A DNA stretch of 64,000 bases from Lepas anatifera (taxonomy: Eukaryota > Arthropoda > Thecostraca > Lepadidae). Made by a program: the position numbers and the translations under genes. This document shows, piece by piece, positions 21,541-35,499 of the stretch; the first letter of the stretch is position 1; the number at the start of each line of letters is the position of its first letter. The notes below the pieces were generated by a model. The model made no database searches and was not told the origin of the DNA. It saw only the letters and a program-made list of their open reading frames with translations. The stretch lies in assembly GCA_034440635.1 (NCBI GenBank), contig JAOTON010002103.1:248001-312000 (forward strand), in the 5' to 3' direction.

Positions 21541-22904
21541 AGTAAAGGAAACTTGGTGTTTCATTGATATCTAACCAGACGGAATGTCGACATATGTCTC
21601 TTACCTAGCTGCATGCAGAATTTCATTTCCCTCCAATGACTCTAACCACCCTAAACCCCGGTGTGAAGCAAAATGAACCGATAAAATTACCACTTCGAAG
21701 TGTATTTTACGGCTTATAGCGCGGAGGCCGTACGAGATAAGTGGGGGTATGGGTGAGAAAAATGACGGCAACGAAGTTTTCTATCCAGCTGTGTTAAGTT
21801 CAATACCGTAGCTATCATGGTCTGGAAACCAGGGGGCTGTGAATAAAAATTTAAAAACTTATGTTTTATTTTTGCCTATAAAATAAAAAGTTTCAGTCTG
21901 AAAGTTTTTATCTCTAAATATATAATAAAGGAGGCTATTCACTTTTATTATCTAAGATGGAAACTAAATTTTTTCAATTAGATCGGAAAATATAAGGGTT
22001 TGAATGATATTTTGGGAAATGCAGACCTTCACGGAATGGGCCAAAAATGACCCTCAAATTTTCGTTTTCATTTTGTTTTTGTGTTTATGCAGAACTGAAC
22101 AAACAGGCCTATAATTGGATATTTGACTTAGAACCTGATTTGCCGTAGGTTCAGCTATTTCGAGCCTATAGGTTAGACCATGAGTTTTATGCCAAATTTA
22201 GGGTGCAAAGTTTGAAAGCTAATTTAGAGTCCTAAATTTAAAACCTTTTCTTTTCAACTTTTTGTGTGAACTACAAATTTCCCTAATGTAAAAGGGTGCA
22301 AGTTTGAAGAGTTTAGAAGAAATAGCAAAAATAAGAAAAATAAAAGTAAAAATTACATAATGCAAAATTCTGGGCAAAATTGTGAAAATTTTGAGAATTG
22401 ACAACCTTGGTGCTTATTCATTTGGAAGTGCCTTCTATCCACAAAAGTTTTAGGTCTCCGATACAAGCGCTCAGACCAGACAACAACAACAACAACCTCG
22501 GCCTGCGGCCTCGGCAGGTGCCGCTCTGGCGCAGGAGAAGCCGGTAACAATGTACGTTAGCCAAACAGTTCGATTGACAGGCGAGTTTTATCAGCAGTTT
22601 GATACTTATAACGACGCAATGTTGAAGTTTTAGGTTTTGTGTTCTCATTATGGCTCCATTCAATCCCCTGTCTAGGCCCATGTTTTCCTAAATTAGCATG
22701 TCTCTGCATACTGCACCACGCTTGCCCTCTGTTCATATCATCAAAGAAATAAACACACGCATAATGTTTGTTTTGTTAAGCAGACTGGGCATGACGAGAA
22801 GGAAGGAGATACAATATAAAATATGATGGGTTTTCCGACGGTATTTCACCTATACCTGCAGATTTTCACCCAATTCAGCCAATTTGTTACCGAGTTATGC
22901 CCCA
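21541..22904 (+). repeat. AT-rich module M, copy 1, with CAA tract and GC-rich flank
   Basis: From AACTTGGTGTTTCATTGATA it matches the modules at 26212, 31340, 35520 and 46650. It is noncoding and A+T-rich, with conserved words such as CAATTAGATCGG and TTTCGAGCCT. It ends at a CAACAACAACAAC tract (about 22480) followed by CCTCGGCCTGCGGCCTCGG and AGAAGCCGGTAACAATGTAC, then about 340 bp leading into the 50-bp satellite. No hairpin cassette is present in this copy. Confidence 0.8.
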
Positions 22905-25530
22905 GCTCGAGACCTCAGCCCCACCACCGAACTGATGTCCTGGATCCGCCTATGCTCGAGCTCCTTACCCCACCCCCTTACATATGTCCTGGATCTGCCT
23001 ATGCTCGAACTCCGTAGCCCCACCTCTATACTGCCCTGGATCCGCCTATGCTTGAACTCCTTAGCCCCTACCCCTACAGATGTCCTGGATCCGCCTATGC
23101 TCGAGCTCCCGAGCCTCACCCACATACTGATGTCCTGAATCCGCTTATGCTCGAGCTCCTTAGCCCCACCCCCGTACTGATGTCCTGGATCCGCTTATGT
23201 TTTAACTCTTTAGCCCCTACCTGTTTTAACTCTCTAGCCCCTTGATGTCCTGGATCCGCTTATGCCCGAGCTCCTTAGCCCCACCCCCGTACTGATGTCT
23301 TTGATCCGCCTATACTCGAGCCTCTTACCCCAGCCCCGTACTGATGTCCTGGTTCCGCCTCTGCTCGAGCTCCTTAGCCCGACACCCATACTGATGTCCT
23401 GGATCCGCCTATGCCCGAGCTCCTTAGCCCCACCTCCGTACAGATGTCCTGGATCCGCCTATGCTGGATCGCCTTAGCCCAGTCCCCGTACCGATATGCT
23501 GGATCCGCCTATGCTCAAACTCCTTAGCCTCTACCCCCGTACTGATATCCTGGCTCCGCTTATGCTCGAGCTCCTTAGCCCCACACCCATACTGATGTCC
23601 TGGATCCGCCTATGCTCCAGCTCTTTAGCTCCACCCCCGTCCAGATGTCCTGGATCCACCTATGCTCGATCTCCTTAGCCCCACCCCCGTACTGATGTCC
23701 TGGATCCGCCTTTACTCGAGCTCCGGAGCCACACCCCTGCACTGATGTCCTGGATCCGCCTATGCCCGAGCTCCTTAGCCCCACCTCCGTACAGATGTCC
23801 TGGATCCGCCTATGCTGGATCTCCTTAGCCCAGTCCCCGTACCGATATGCTTGATCCGCCTATGCTCAAACTCCTTAGCCTCTACCCCCGTACTGATATC
23901 CTGGCTCCGCTTATGCTCGAGCTCCTTAGCCCCACACCCATACTGATGTCCTGGATCCGCCTATGCTCCAGCTCTTTAGCTCCACCCCCGTCCAGATGTC
24001 CTGGATCCACCTATGCTCGATCTCCTTAGCCCCACCCCCGTACTGATTTCCTGGATCTGCCTATGCTCGAACTCCGTAGCCCCACCTCCGTACTGCCCTG
24101 GATTCGCCTATACTCGAACTCTTTAGCCCCTACCACCCTACTATTGTCCTGGAGCCGCCTATGCTGGAACGCCCGAGCCCCACCACCGTACGGATGTCCT
24201 AGATCCGCCTATGCTGGAGCTCCTTAGCCCCACCCCCGTACTGAGGCCTGGATCCGCCTTTGCTGGAGCTCCTTAGCCCCACCCCCGTACTGATGTCCTG
24301 GATCCGCCTATTGTCGAACTTTTTAGCCCCACCTCCGTACTGATGTCCTGGATCCGCCTATGCTCGAACTCCTTAGCCACTACCCCCTACTGATGTCCTG
24401 GATCCGCCTATGCTCGAACTCCTCACCCCACCTTCTTACTGATGTTCTGGATCCGCCTATGCTCGAACTCCGTAGCCCCTACCCCCCCCCTGATGTCCTG
24501 GATCCGCCTTTACTCGAGCTCCGGAGCCACACCCCTGCACTGATGTCCTGGATCCGCCTATGCTCGAGCTCCTTAGCCCCACCCCCGAACTGATGTCCTG
24601 GATCTGCCTATGATCGAACTCCGTAGCCCCACCTCCGTCCTGCCCTGGATTCGCCTACACTCGAACTCTTTAGCCCCTACCACCCTACAAATGTCCTGGA
24701 TCCGCCTATGCTGGAACGCCCGAGCCCCACCACCGTACTGATGTCCTAGATCCGCCTATGCTCGAGCTCCCGAGCCCCACCCCCGTACTGATCAGCTGAA
24801 TCCGCTTATGCTCGAGCTTCTTAGCTCCACCCCCGTACTGATGTCCTGGATCCGCCTATGCTCGAACTCTTTAGCCCCTACCCACGTGCTGATGTCCTGG
24901 ATCCGCTTATGCTCGAGCTCCTTAGCCTCACCCCCGTACTGATGTCCTTGATCCGCCTATACTCAAGCCCTTTAGCCCCACCGCCGTACTGATGTCCTAG
25001 TTCCGCCTCTGCTCGAGCTCCTTAGCCCCACACCCATACTGATGTCCTGGATCAGCCTATGCTCGAGCTCCTTTTCTCCACCCCCGTACAGATATCCTAG
25101 ATCCGCCTGTGCTCGATCTCCTTAGCCCCATCCCCGTACTAATATCCTGGATCCGCCTATGCTCGAACTCCGTAGCCCCTACCCCCTACTGATGTCCTGG
25201 ATCCACCTATGCTGGAACTCCCGAGTCTCACCCCGTACTGATGTCCTGAATCCGCTAATGCTCAGCTGCTTAGACCCATCCCCGTACTAATGTCCTGGAT
25301 CCGCCTATGCTCTAACTCCCTAGCCCGACCCTCGTACCGATGTCCTGGATCCGCCTATGCTCTAACTCCCTAGCCCGACCCTCGTACCGATGTCCTGGAT
25401 CCGCCTTTGCTCTAACTCCCTAGCCCCACCCTCGTACTGATGTCCTGGGTCTGCCTATGCTCGAACTCGTTAGCCCCTACCCCCATGCTGATGTCCTGGA
25501 TCCGCTTATGCTCGAGCTCCTTACCCCCAC
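22905..25530 (+). repeat. 50-bp satellite array S1
   Basis: About 52 units built on TGATGTCCTGGATCCGCCTA, then TGCTCGAGCTCCTTAGCCCC, then ACCCCCGTAC. Units vary by substitution and small indels. A seven-unit block is duplicated at a spacing of 351 bp (23496 and 23847), a higher-order repeat. Numerous 60-100 codon frames in the array reflect absence of stops and are not genes. Confidence 0.95.
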
Positions 25531-26170
25531 ACCCGTAACGACCCCACCTCCGTGCCCCCTCCCGAAACGACATAGGCAGATCCAAGTGGGAAAGGGGACA
25601 GGTGCCCCCATAGAATGTTAGCGCCCCCTGAAATTGTCCCGGAAACCCCTGGAAAGTTCGATGGCACCCCCTGAAATGTCGTTTTCCCCGAGATGCAGGT
25701 ATCGGGGTCTACTGATAGGTTTTACCGCCTACTTGATAGGTTTTCCGGCCAAAAGTGGCGTCCCTGGTGTAGATAGCGCCCACCAGGAAGTTTCCCGTTC
25801 CACCTCGCCCCCGATAGGCAATCCTGGATCCGCGTATGGGAAGCGACATTTCAGGGAGCGTCATCGACCTTGAGAGGCGTGTCTTTACAATTTCAGACGG
25901 CGCCGATGGTCGATTGGGGGTTGGGGGAGGGGGGATGGGGGAGAAGGGTGGAGGGGGGGGGGGGGGCACCTAGCCTACTTATTCCCTGGATCCACCCATG
26001 GTCCAAAAACAGAAACATAATACTCTTATTGTAAACTCGGACTTTTACGGTACTCTAATTACTTGTGATGCATTATGAGTAGTATTGGGTACTTTTTACC
26101 AGGCCATAAATAAACAGAAACGGCCGCGCCGATCGCCGGCGTTGCCGCGGCGTGGACGCAGGGGTGACGC
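25531..26170 (+). repeat. Composite-unit tail type a, copy 1, with G-rich tract
   Basis: Nearly identical to 45985-46610. It includes a G-rich stretch with several runs of four or more G at 25913-25968 and ends just before GTGGTGATTTGCTACAACG, where the next module M begins. No gene recognised. Confidence 0.75.
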
Positions 26171-27584
26171 GTGGTGATTTGCTACAACGTTGCGTGGAGA
26201 AACGGCATGTTTGTAAAGGTAACTTGGTGTTTCATTGATATCTATGCAGATGGAATGTCGACATATGTCTCTTACCTAGCTGCATGCAATATTTCATTTC
26301 CCTCCAATGACTCTAACCACCCTAAACCCCGGTGTGAAGCAAAAATGAACTGATAAAATTACCACTTTGAAATGTATTTTACGGCTTATAGCGCGGAAGC
26401 CGTAAGAGATAAGTGGGGGGTATGAGTGAGAAAAATGACGGCAACGAAGTTTTCTATTCAGCCGTGTTAAGTTCAATACCGTAGCTATCATGGTCTAGAA
26501 ACCAGGGGGCTGAGAATAAAAATTTTAAAAACTTATATTTTATTTTTGCCTATAAAATAAAAAGTTTCAGTCTGAAAGTTTTTATCTCTAAATATATAAT
26601 AAAAGAGGCTATTCTCTTTTATTATCTGAAATGGGAACTAATTTTTATCAATTAGATCGGAAGATATAAGGGTTTGAATGATATTTTGGGAAATGCAGAC
26701 CTTCACGGAATGGGCCAAAAAAGATCCTTAAATTTCCGTTTTTGTTTTGTTTCTGTGTTTGTGCAGTACTGCACAAACCGGCCTTTAAGTTGATATTTGA
26801 CTCAGAACCTGAACTGCTGTAGCTTCAGATATTTCGAGCCTGTAGTTTAGACCATGAGTTTTATGCCAAATTTAGGGTGCAAAGTTTAAAAGCTAATTTA
26901 GAGCCCTAAATTTAAAGCTTTTTCTTTCCAACTTTTTGTGTGAACTACAAATTTGTCTGATGTAAAAGGGTGCAAGTTTGAAGACTGTAGATGAATTAGC
27001 AAAAAAAAGAAAAATAAAAGCTACAAATCACATAATGCAAAATTCTGGGAAAAATTTTGAAAATTTTAAAAATTGACAACCGTGGTGCTTATTCATTTGG
27101 AAGTGCCTTCTATCCACAAAAGTTTAAGGTCTCTGATACCAGCGCTCAGAACAGACAACAACAACAACCTCGGCCTGCGGCCTCGGCAGGTGCCGCTCTG
27201 GCGCAGGAGAAGCCGGTGACAATGTACGTTAGCCAAACAGTTCGATTGACAGGCGAGTTTTTTTAGCAGTTTGATACTTATAACAAAGCAATGTTGGAGT
27301 TTTAGGTTTTGTGTTCTCATTATGGCTCCATTCAATCCCCTGTCTAGGCCCATGTTTTCCTAAATTAGCATGTCTCTGCATACTGCACCACGCTTGCCCT
27401 CTGTTCATATCATCAAAGAAATAAACAAACGCATAATGTTTGTTTTGTTAAGCAAAGACTGGGCATGACGAGAAGAAAAGAGATACAATATAAAATATGA
27501 TGGGTTTTCCGACGGTATTTCACCTATACCTGCAGATTTTCACCCAATTCAGCCTATTTGTTACCGAGTTATGCCCCAGCTCGA
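26171..27584 (+). repeat. Module M, copy 2
   Basis: Same organisation as copy 1. The CAA tract at about 27155 is followed directly by the CCTCGGCCTGCGGCCTCGG flank and AGAAGCCGGTGACAATGTAC. There is no hairpin cassette. Confidence 0.85.
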
Positions 27585-30545
27585 GACCTCAGCCCCACCA
27601 CCGAACTGATGTCCTGGATCCGCCTAAGCTCGAGCTCCTTACCCCACCCCCTTACATATTTCCTGGATCTGCCTATGCTCGAACTCCGTAGCCCCACCTC
27701 TATACTGCCCTGGATCCGCCTATGCTTGAAATCCTTAGCCCCTACCCCTACTGATGTCCTGGATCCGCCTATGCTCGAGCTCCCGAGCCCCACCCACGTA
27801 CTGATGTCCTGAATCCGCTTATGCTCGAGCTCCTTAGCCCCACCCCCGTACTGATGTCCTGGATCCTCTTATGTTTTAACTCTTTAGCCCCTACCTGTTT
27901 TAACTCTTTAGCCCCTTGATGTCCTGGATCCGCTTATGCTCGAGCTCCTTAGCCCCACCCCCGTACTGATGTCTTTGATCCGCCTATACTCGAGCCTCTT
28001 ACCCCAGCCCCGTACTGACGTCCTGGATCCGCCTATGCTGGATCTCCTTAGCCCAATCCCCGTACCGATATGCTGGATCCGCCTATGCTCAAACTCCTTA
28101 GCCTCTACCCCCGTACTGATATCCTGGCTCCGCTTATGCTAGAGCTCCTTAGCCCCACCCCCGTACTGATGTCCTGGATCCGCCTATGCTCGAGCTCCTT
28201 ACCCCACCCCCTTACATATTTCCTGGATCTGCCTATGCTCGAACTCCGTAGCCCCACCTCTATACTGCCCTGGATCCGCCTATGCATGAACTCCTTAGCC
28301 CCTACCCCTACTGATGTCCTGGATCCGCCTATGCTTGAGCTCCCGAGCCCCACCCACGTACTGATGTCCTGAACCCGCTTATGCTCGAGCTCCTTAGCCC
28401 CACCCCCGTACTGATGTCCTGGATCCTCTTATGTTTTAACTCTTTAGCCCCTACCTGTTTTAACTCTTTAGCCCCTTGATGTCCTGGATCCGCCTCTGCT
28501 CGAGCTCCTTAGCCCGACACCCATACTGATGTCCTGGATCCGCCTATGCTCGAGCTCCTTAGCCCCACCTCCGTACAGATGTCCTGGATCCGCCTATGCT
28601 GGATCTCCTTAGCCCAATCCCCGTACCGATATGCTGGATCCGCCTATGCTCAAACTCCTTAGCCTCTACCCCCGTACTGATATCCTGGCTCCGCTTATGC
28701 TCGAGCTTCTTAGCCCCACCCCCGTACTGATGTCCTGGATCCGCCTATGCTCGAACTCTTTAGCCCCTACCCCTGTGCTGATGTCCTGGATCCGCTTATG
28801 CTTGAGCTCTTTAGCCCCACCTCTGTACTGATGTCCTTTATCCGCCTATACTCAAACCCCTTAGCCCCACACCCCTGCACTGATGTCCTGGATCCGCCTA
28901 TGCTCGAGCTCCTTAGCCCCACCTCCGAACTGATGTCCTGGATCTGCCTATGCTCGAACTCCGTAGCCCCACCTCCGTACTGCCCTGGATTCGCCTATAC
29001 TCGAACTCTTTAGCCCCTACCACCCTACTAATGTCCTGGATCCGCCTATGCTGGAACGCCCGAGCCCCACCACCGTACTGATGTCCTAGATCCGCCTATG
29101 CTCGAGCTCCCGAGCCCAACCTCCGTACTGATCAGCTGAATCCGCTTATGTTCGAGCTTCTTAGCCCCACCCCCCGTACTGATGTCTTGGATCCACCTAT
29201 GCTCGAACTCTTTAGCCCCTACCCACGTTCTGATGTCCTGGATCCGCTTATGCTCGAGCTCCTTAGCCTCACCCCTGTACTGATGTCCTTGATCCGCCTA
29301 TACTCAAGCCCTTTAGCCCCACCGCCGTACTGATGTCCTAGATCCGCCTCTGCTCGAGCTCCTTAGCCCCACACCCATACTGATATCCTGGATCAGCCTA
29401 TGCTCGAGCTCCTTATCTCCACCCCCGTACTGATGTCCTGGATCCGCCTTTGCTTGAGCTCCTTAGCCCCACACCCATACTTATGTCCTGGATCCGCCTA
29501 TGCTCCAGCTCCTTAGCCCCACCCCCGTACTGATGTCCTGGATCCGCCTCTGCTCGAGCTGCTTAGCCCCACACCCATACTTATGTCCTGGATCCGCCTT
29601 TGCTCCAGCCCCTTAGCCCCACCCCCGTATTGATGTCCTGGATCCGCCTTTACTCGAGCTCCGGAGCCCCAACCCCGCACTGATGTCCTGGATCCGCCTA
29701 TGCTCGAGCTCCTTAGCCCCACCCCCGTACTGATGTCCTGGATCCGCCTATGCTTGAACTTCTTTGCCCCACCTCCGTACTGATGTCCTGGATCCACCTA
29801 TACCCGAACTCCTTAGCCCCTACCCCCTACTGATGTCCTGGATCCGCCAATGGTCGAGCTCCTTACCCCACCCCCTTACTGATGTCCTGGATCCGCCTAT
29901 GCTCGAACTCCGTAGCCCCACCTCTGTACTGCCCTGGATCCGCCTATGCTTGAACTCCTTAGCCCCCACCCCCTACTGATGTCCTGGATCCGCCTATGCT
30001 CGAGCTCCCGAGCCCCACCCCCGTACTGATGAGCTGAATCCGCTTATGCTCGAGCTCCTTAACACCACCCCCGTACTGATGTCCTGGATCCGCCTATGCT
30101 CGAGCTTCTTAGCCCCACCCCCGAACTGATGTCCTGGATCCGCCTATGATCGAGCTCCTTAGGCCCATCCCCGTACTGATGTCCTGGTTCCGCCTATGCT
30201 CGAACTCCTTAGCCCCACCCCTGTACTGCTGTCCTGGATCCGCCTATGCTCGAGCTCCTTAGCCCCACCTCCGTGCTGATGTCCTGGATTCGCCTATGCT
30301 CGATCTCCTTAGCCCACCCTCGTACTGATGTCCTGGGTCCGCCTATGCTCGAGCTCCTTAACCCCACCCCCGAACTGATGTCCTGGATCCGCCTATGCTG
30401 GAGCTCCTTAGCCCAACCCCGTACTGATGTCCTGGATCCGCCTATGCTCGAGCTCACTAGCCCCACCCCGGTACTGATGTCTTGGATCCGCCTATGCTCG
30501 AGCTCCTTAGCCCCACCCCCATACTAATGGCCTGGATCCGCCACT
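27585..30545 (+). repeat. 50-bp satellite array S2
   Basis: About 59 units of the same 50-bp family. A variant block containing CTTACATATTTCCTGGATCT recurs at about 27650 and 28210, indicating a higher-order repeat of roughly 560 bp. The same variant is near the start of S1 and S4, so arrays share a common 5' edge. Confidence 0.95.
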
Positions 30546-31319
30546 GCTTATTAAGTTTATTTAAGCAGGGAGTGCAAGGAGTCACGTGTCATGGTATTAC
30601 CACAAAGAGGTTTATTCGGCTGGGAAAGAAATGGTGTGCAACGGTGGATCCTTTGGCCAGTGCTACCTATGGTTAGAGGATGCATTAACTAGTGGGTAGA
30701 TAGATAGACAGATGATAATTTTTTATTGGACGGAAACAATATGACAGTTATAACAAATAGATGGACGCAAAAGCCCGAAGGCTTAAGTGGTGGGGCCTCT
30801 CTTATCTCTCTCATAAAACACATCACTTTTACCGGACCTATCACACACATACACAGTAAGATTTGGACACACATAAAGAAACAAAACACAACAAACCAAA
30901 CAAGCAAACCAGTTCCTGACCACCATTTTGCTTTTTATTCGTCGCAAGTCGCCGCAGCGCGCAGGCCCCTACCGCACGGCCGCCACCCGGCCGTCCGACT
31001 GATATGAATATCTAATAGACAACGCGCCCGCCGCACGAGTAGAGGAGCCGAAACGAGACAGACTACCCTGCCACCACCGGGCATTCGCGCTCGTCTATAG
31101 CATGCGTACATAGCTATGACATCTGTCTCGCATAGCAGCTACCAGTGCGCCGCCCGCAGCGACGCTACGGCCGAACGGCGGGGTGAGGTTTCGAGCGGGA
31201 AACATACTAGCATTGTGTATTACATTTAATTAAAGGTACACTGTTGTTGCTATGATATGCAACCTGCTGCGATGGCAAGATATGTCTTTGAACTAGCTTT
31301 TTGCCGAATTTTATCCACT
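30546..31319 (+). repeat. Composite-unit tail type b, copy 1
   Basis: Starts GCTTATTAAGTTTATTTAAG and is repeated at 34725 with an offset of 4179 bp. It contains a short GATA tract and a CpG-rich segment (30950-31190). The 93-codon frame at 30726-31007 is conserved between the copies (34905-35186), but no domain is recognised and both copies derive from a recent duplication. Confidence 0.8.
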
Positions 31320-32689
31320 TCCATCTATATTAACCATTCGAAATCCTGGTGTGAAGCAAAAATGAACCGATAAAATTACCACTTCGAAATGTATTTTACG
31401 GCTATTAGCGCGGAAGCCGTAAGAGATAAGTGGGGGTATGAGTGAGAAAAATGACGGCAACGAAGTTTTCTATCCAGCCGTGTTAAGTTCAATACCGTAG
31501 CTATCATGGTCTGGAAACCAGGGGGCTGAGAATAAAAATTTTAAAAACTTATATTTTATTTTTGCCTATAAAATAAAAAGTTTCAGTCTGAAAGTTTTTA
31601 TCTCTAAATATTTAATAAAGAAGGCTATTCTCTTTTATTTTCTGAAATGGGAACTACTTTTTATCAATTAGATCGGAAGATATAAGGGTTTGAATGATAT
31701 TTTGGGAAATGCAGACCTTCACGGAATGGGCCAAAAAGGACCCTTAAATTTCCGTTTTTGTTTTGTTTCTGTGTTTGTGCAGTACTGCACAAACCGAACT
31801 TTAAGTTGATATTTGACTCAGAACCTGAACTCCTGTAGCTTCAGATATTTCGAGCCTGTAGTTTAGACCATTAGTTTTATGCCAAATTTAGGGTGCAAAG
31901 TTTAAAAGCTAATTTAGAGCCCTAAATTTAAAGCTTTTTCTTTCCAACTTTTTGTGTGAACTACAAATTTCCCTGATGTAAAAGGGTGCAAGTTTGAAGA
32001 GTCTAGATGAATTAGCAAAAAATAGAAAAATAAAAGTTAAAAATCACATAATGCAAAATTCTGGGCAAAATTTTGAAAATTTTGAAAATTGACAACCGTG
32101 GTGCTTATTCATTTGGAAGTGCCTTCTATCCACAAAAGTTTTAGGTCTCTGATACCAGCGCTCAGAACAGACAACAACAACAACAACAACAACAACAGAC
32201 AACCACGACGAGACCGGAAAAACTGTCAGAATAGAAGCCGTTTCTTACTTCGTTCGTCACCGGCTTCTGACAACCTCGGCCTGCGGCCTCGGCAGGTGCC
32301 GCTCCATCGCAGGAGAAGCCGGTGACAATGTACGTTAGTTAAACAGTTCGATTGACAGGCGAGTGTTTTCAGCAGTTTGAAACTCATAACGCAATGTTGG
32401 AGTTTTAGGTTTTGTTTTCTCATTATGGCCCCATTCAATTCCTGTCTAGGCCCATGTTTTCCTAAATTAGCATATCTCTGCATACTGCACCACGCTTGCC
32501 CTCTGTTCATGTCTTCACATAAATAAACACACGTTTAATGTTTGTTTTGTTAAGCAAAGACTGGGCATGACCAGAAGAAAAGAGATACAATATAAAATAT
32601 GATGGGTGTTCCGACGGTATTTCACCTATACCTGCAGATTTTCACCCAATTCAGCCTAATTGTTACCGAGTTATGCCCCAGCTCGAGAC
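31320..32689 (+). repeat. Module M, copy 3, with one type X hairpin cassette
   Basis: As copy 2, but between the CAA tract (about 32170) and the GC-rich flank lies one X cassette at about 32209-32272: ACGAGACCGGAAAAAC, GTCAGAATAGAAGCCG, CACCGGCTTCTGAC. The cassette can fold with an 11-bp stem and a five-base bulge. Confidence 0.85.
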
Positions 32690-34724
32690 CTCAGCCCCAC
32701 ATCCGTACTGATGTCCTGGATCTGCCTACGCTCGAGCTCCTTACCCCACGTCTTACTGATGTCCTGGATCCGCCTATGCTCGAGCTCCTTAGCCCCACCC
32801 CCGTACTGATGTCCTGGATCCGCCTCTGTTCGAGCTCCTTAGCCCCACCCTCGTACTGATATCCTGGATCCGCCTATGCTCGAACTCTTTAGCCCCTACC
32901 CCCGTGCTGATGTCCTGGATCCGCTTATGCTCGAGCTCCTTAGCCCCACCCCCGTACTGATGTCCTTGATCCGCCTATACTCGAGCCCCTTATCACCACC
33001 CCCGTACTGATGTCCTGGATCCGCCTATACTCGAGCCCCTTAGCCCCAGCCCCGTACTGATGTCCTGGATCCGCCTCTGTTCGAGCTCCTTAGCCCCACA
33101 CCCATACTTATGTCCTGGATCCGCCTATGCTCCAGCTTCCTAGCCCCACCCCCGTAGTGATGTCCTGGATCCGCCTATGCTCGATCTCCTTAGCCCCACT
33201 CCCGTACTGATGTCCTGGATCCGCCTCTGCTCGAGCTCCTTAGCCCCACCCCCGTACTGATGTCCTTGATCCGCCTATGCTCGAGCCCCTTATCACCACC
33301 CCCGTACTGATGTCCTGGATCCGCCTATACTCGAGCCCCTTAGCCCCAGCCCCGTACTGATGTCCTGGATCCGCCTCTGTTCGAGCTCCTTAGCCCCACA
33401 CCCATACTTATGTCCTGGATCCGCCTATGCTCCAGCTTCATAGCCCCACCCCCGTAGAGATGTCCTGGATCCGCCTATGCTCGATCTCCTTAGCCCCACT
33501 CCCGTACTGATGTCCTGGATCCGCCTCTGCTCGAGCTCCTTAGCCCCACCCCCGTACTGATGTCCTGGATCCGCCTCTGCTCGAGCTCCTTAGCCCCAAA
33601 CCCATACTTATGTCCTGGATCCGCCTATGCTCCAGCCCCTTAGCCCCACCCCCGTATTGATGTCCTGGATCCGCCTTTACTCGAGCTCCGGAGCCCCCTT
33701 CCCCGCACTGATGTCCTGGATCCGCCTATGCTCGAGCTCCTTAGCCCCAACCCCGTACTGATGTCCTGGATCCGCCTATGCTCGAACTTCTTTGCCCCAC
33801 CTCCGTACTGATGTCCTGGATCCGCCTTTACCCGAACTCCTTAGCCCCTACCCCCTACTGATGTCCTGGATCCGCCTATGGTCGAGCTCCTTACCCCACC
33901 CCCTTACTGATGTCCTGGATCCGCCTATGCTCGAACTCCGTAGCCCCACCTCTGTACTGCCCTGGATCCGCCTATGCTTGAACTCCTTGGCCCCCACCCC
34001 CTACTGATGTCCTGGATCCGCCTATGCTCGAGCTCCCGAGCCCCACCCCCGTACTGATGAGCTGAATCCGCTTATGCTCGAGCTCCTTAACACCACCCCC
34101 CGTACTGATGTCCTGGATCCGCCTTTGCTCGAGCTCCTTAGCCCCACCCCCAAACTGATGTCCTGGATCCGCCTATCATCGAGCTCCTTAGGCCCATCCC
34201 CGTACTGATGTACTGGTTCCGCCTATGCTCGAACTCCTTAGCCCCACCCCTGTGCTGATGTCCTGGATCCGCCTATGCTCGAGCTCCTTAGCCCCACCTC
34301 CGTGCTGATGTCCTGGATTCGCCTATGCTCGATCTCCTTAGCCCACCCTCGTACTGATGTCCTTGGGTCCGCCTATGCTCGAGCTCCTTAACCCCACCCC
34401 CGAACTGATGTCCTGGATCCGCCTATGCTGGAGCTCCTTAGCCCCACCCCTACTGATGTCCTGGATCCGCCTATGCTTGAGCTCCTTAGCCCCACCCCCG
34501 TTTTGATGTCCTGGATCCGCTTATGCTCGAGGTCCCGAGTTCCAACCCGCTCCTGATATCCTGGATCCGCCTATGCTCGAGCTCCTTAGCCCCACCCCGT
34601 ACTGATGTCCTGGATCCGCCTATGCTCGAGCTCACTAGCCCCACCCCGGTACTGATGTCTTGGATCCGCCTATGCTCGAGCTCCTTAGCCCCACCCCCCA
34701 TACTAATGGCCTGGATCCGCCACT
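32690..34724 (+). repeat. 50-bp satellite array S3
   Basis: About 41 units. A block of about six units (32960-33230) is duplicated at 33260-33530, a local higher-order repeat. The 3' boundary is identical to that of S2. Confidence 0.95.
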
Positions 34725-35499
34725 GCTTATTAAGTTTATTTAAGCAGGGAGTGCAAGGAGTCACGTGTCATGGTATCACCACAAAGAGGTTTATTCGGCT
34801 GGGAAAGAAATGGTGTGCAACGGTGGATCCTTTGGCCTGTGCTACCTATGGTTAGAGGATGCATTAACTAGTGGGTAGATAGATAGACAGATGATAAACT
34901 TTTATTGGACGGAAACAATATGACAGGTACAACAAATAGATTGACGCAAAAGCCCGAAGGCTTAAGTGGTGGGGCCTCTCTTATCTCTCTCATAAAACAC
35001 ATCACTTTTACCGGACCTATCACACACATACACAGTAAGATTTGGACACACATAAAGAAACAAAACACAACAAACCAAACAAGCAAACCAGTTCCTGACC
35101 ACCATTTTGCTTTTTATTCGTCGCAAGTCGCCGCAGCGAGCGGGACCCTACCGCACGGCCGCCACCCGGCCGTCCGACTGATATGAATATCTAATAGACA
35201 ACGCGCCCGCCGCACGAGTAGAGGAGCCGAAACGAGACAGACTACCCTGCCACCACCGGGCATTCGCGCTGGTCTATAGCATGCGTAGATAGCTATGGTA
35301 TCTGTCTCGCATAGCAGCTACCAGTGCGCCGCCCGCAGCCACGCTACGGCCGAACGGCGGGGTGAGGTTTCGAGCGGAAAACTTACTAGCATTGTGTATT
35401 ACATTTAATTAAAGGTACACTGTTGTTGCTATGATATGCAACCTGTTGCGATGGCAAGATATGTCTTTGAACTAGCTTTTTGCCGAATTTCATCCACTT
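34725..35499 (+). repeat. Composite-unit tail type b, copy 2
   Basis: Copy of 30546-31319 at a constant offset of 4179-4180 bp, which continues through modules M3 and M4. Together these define a tandem duplication of a 4.18-kb unit. Confidence 0.85.

Noticed and set aside
22884..25500. Many 60-90 codon frames reading WIRLCSSSLAP or similar
   Set aside because: The 50-bp satellite cycles through all frames; no start context, splice sites or domain.
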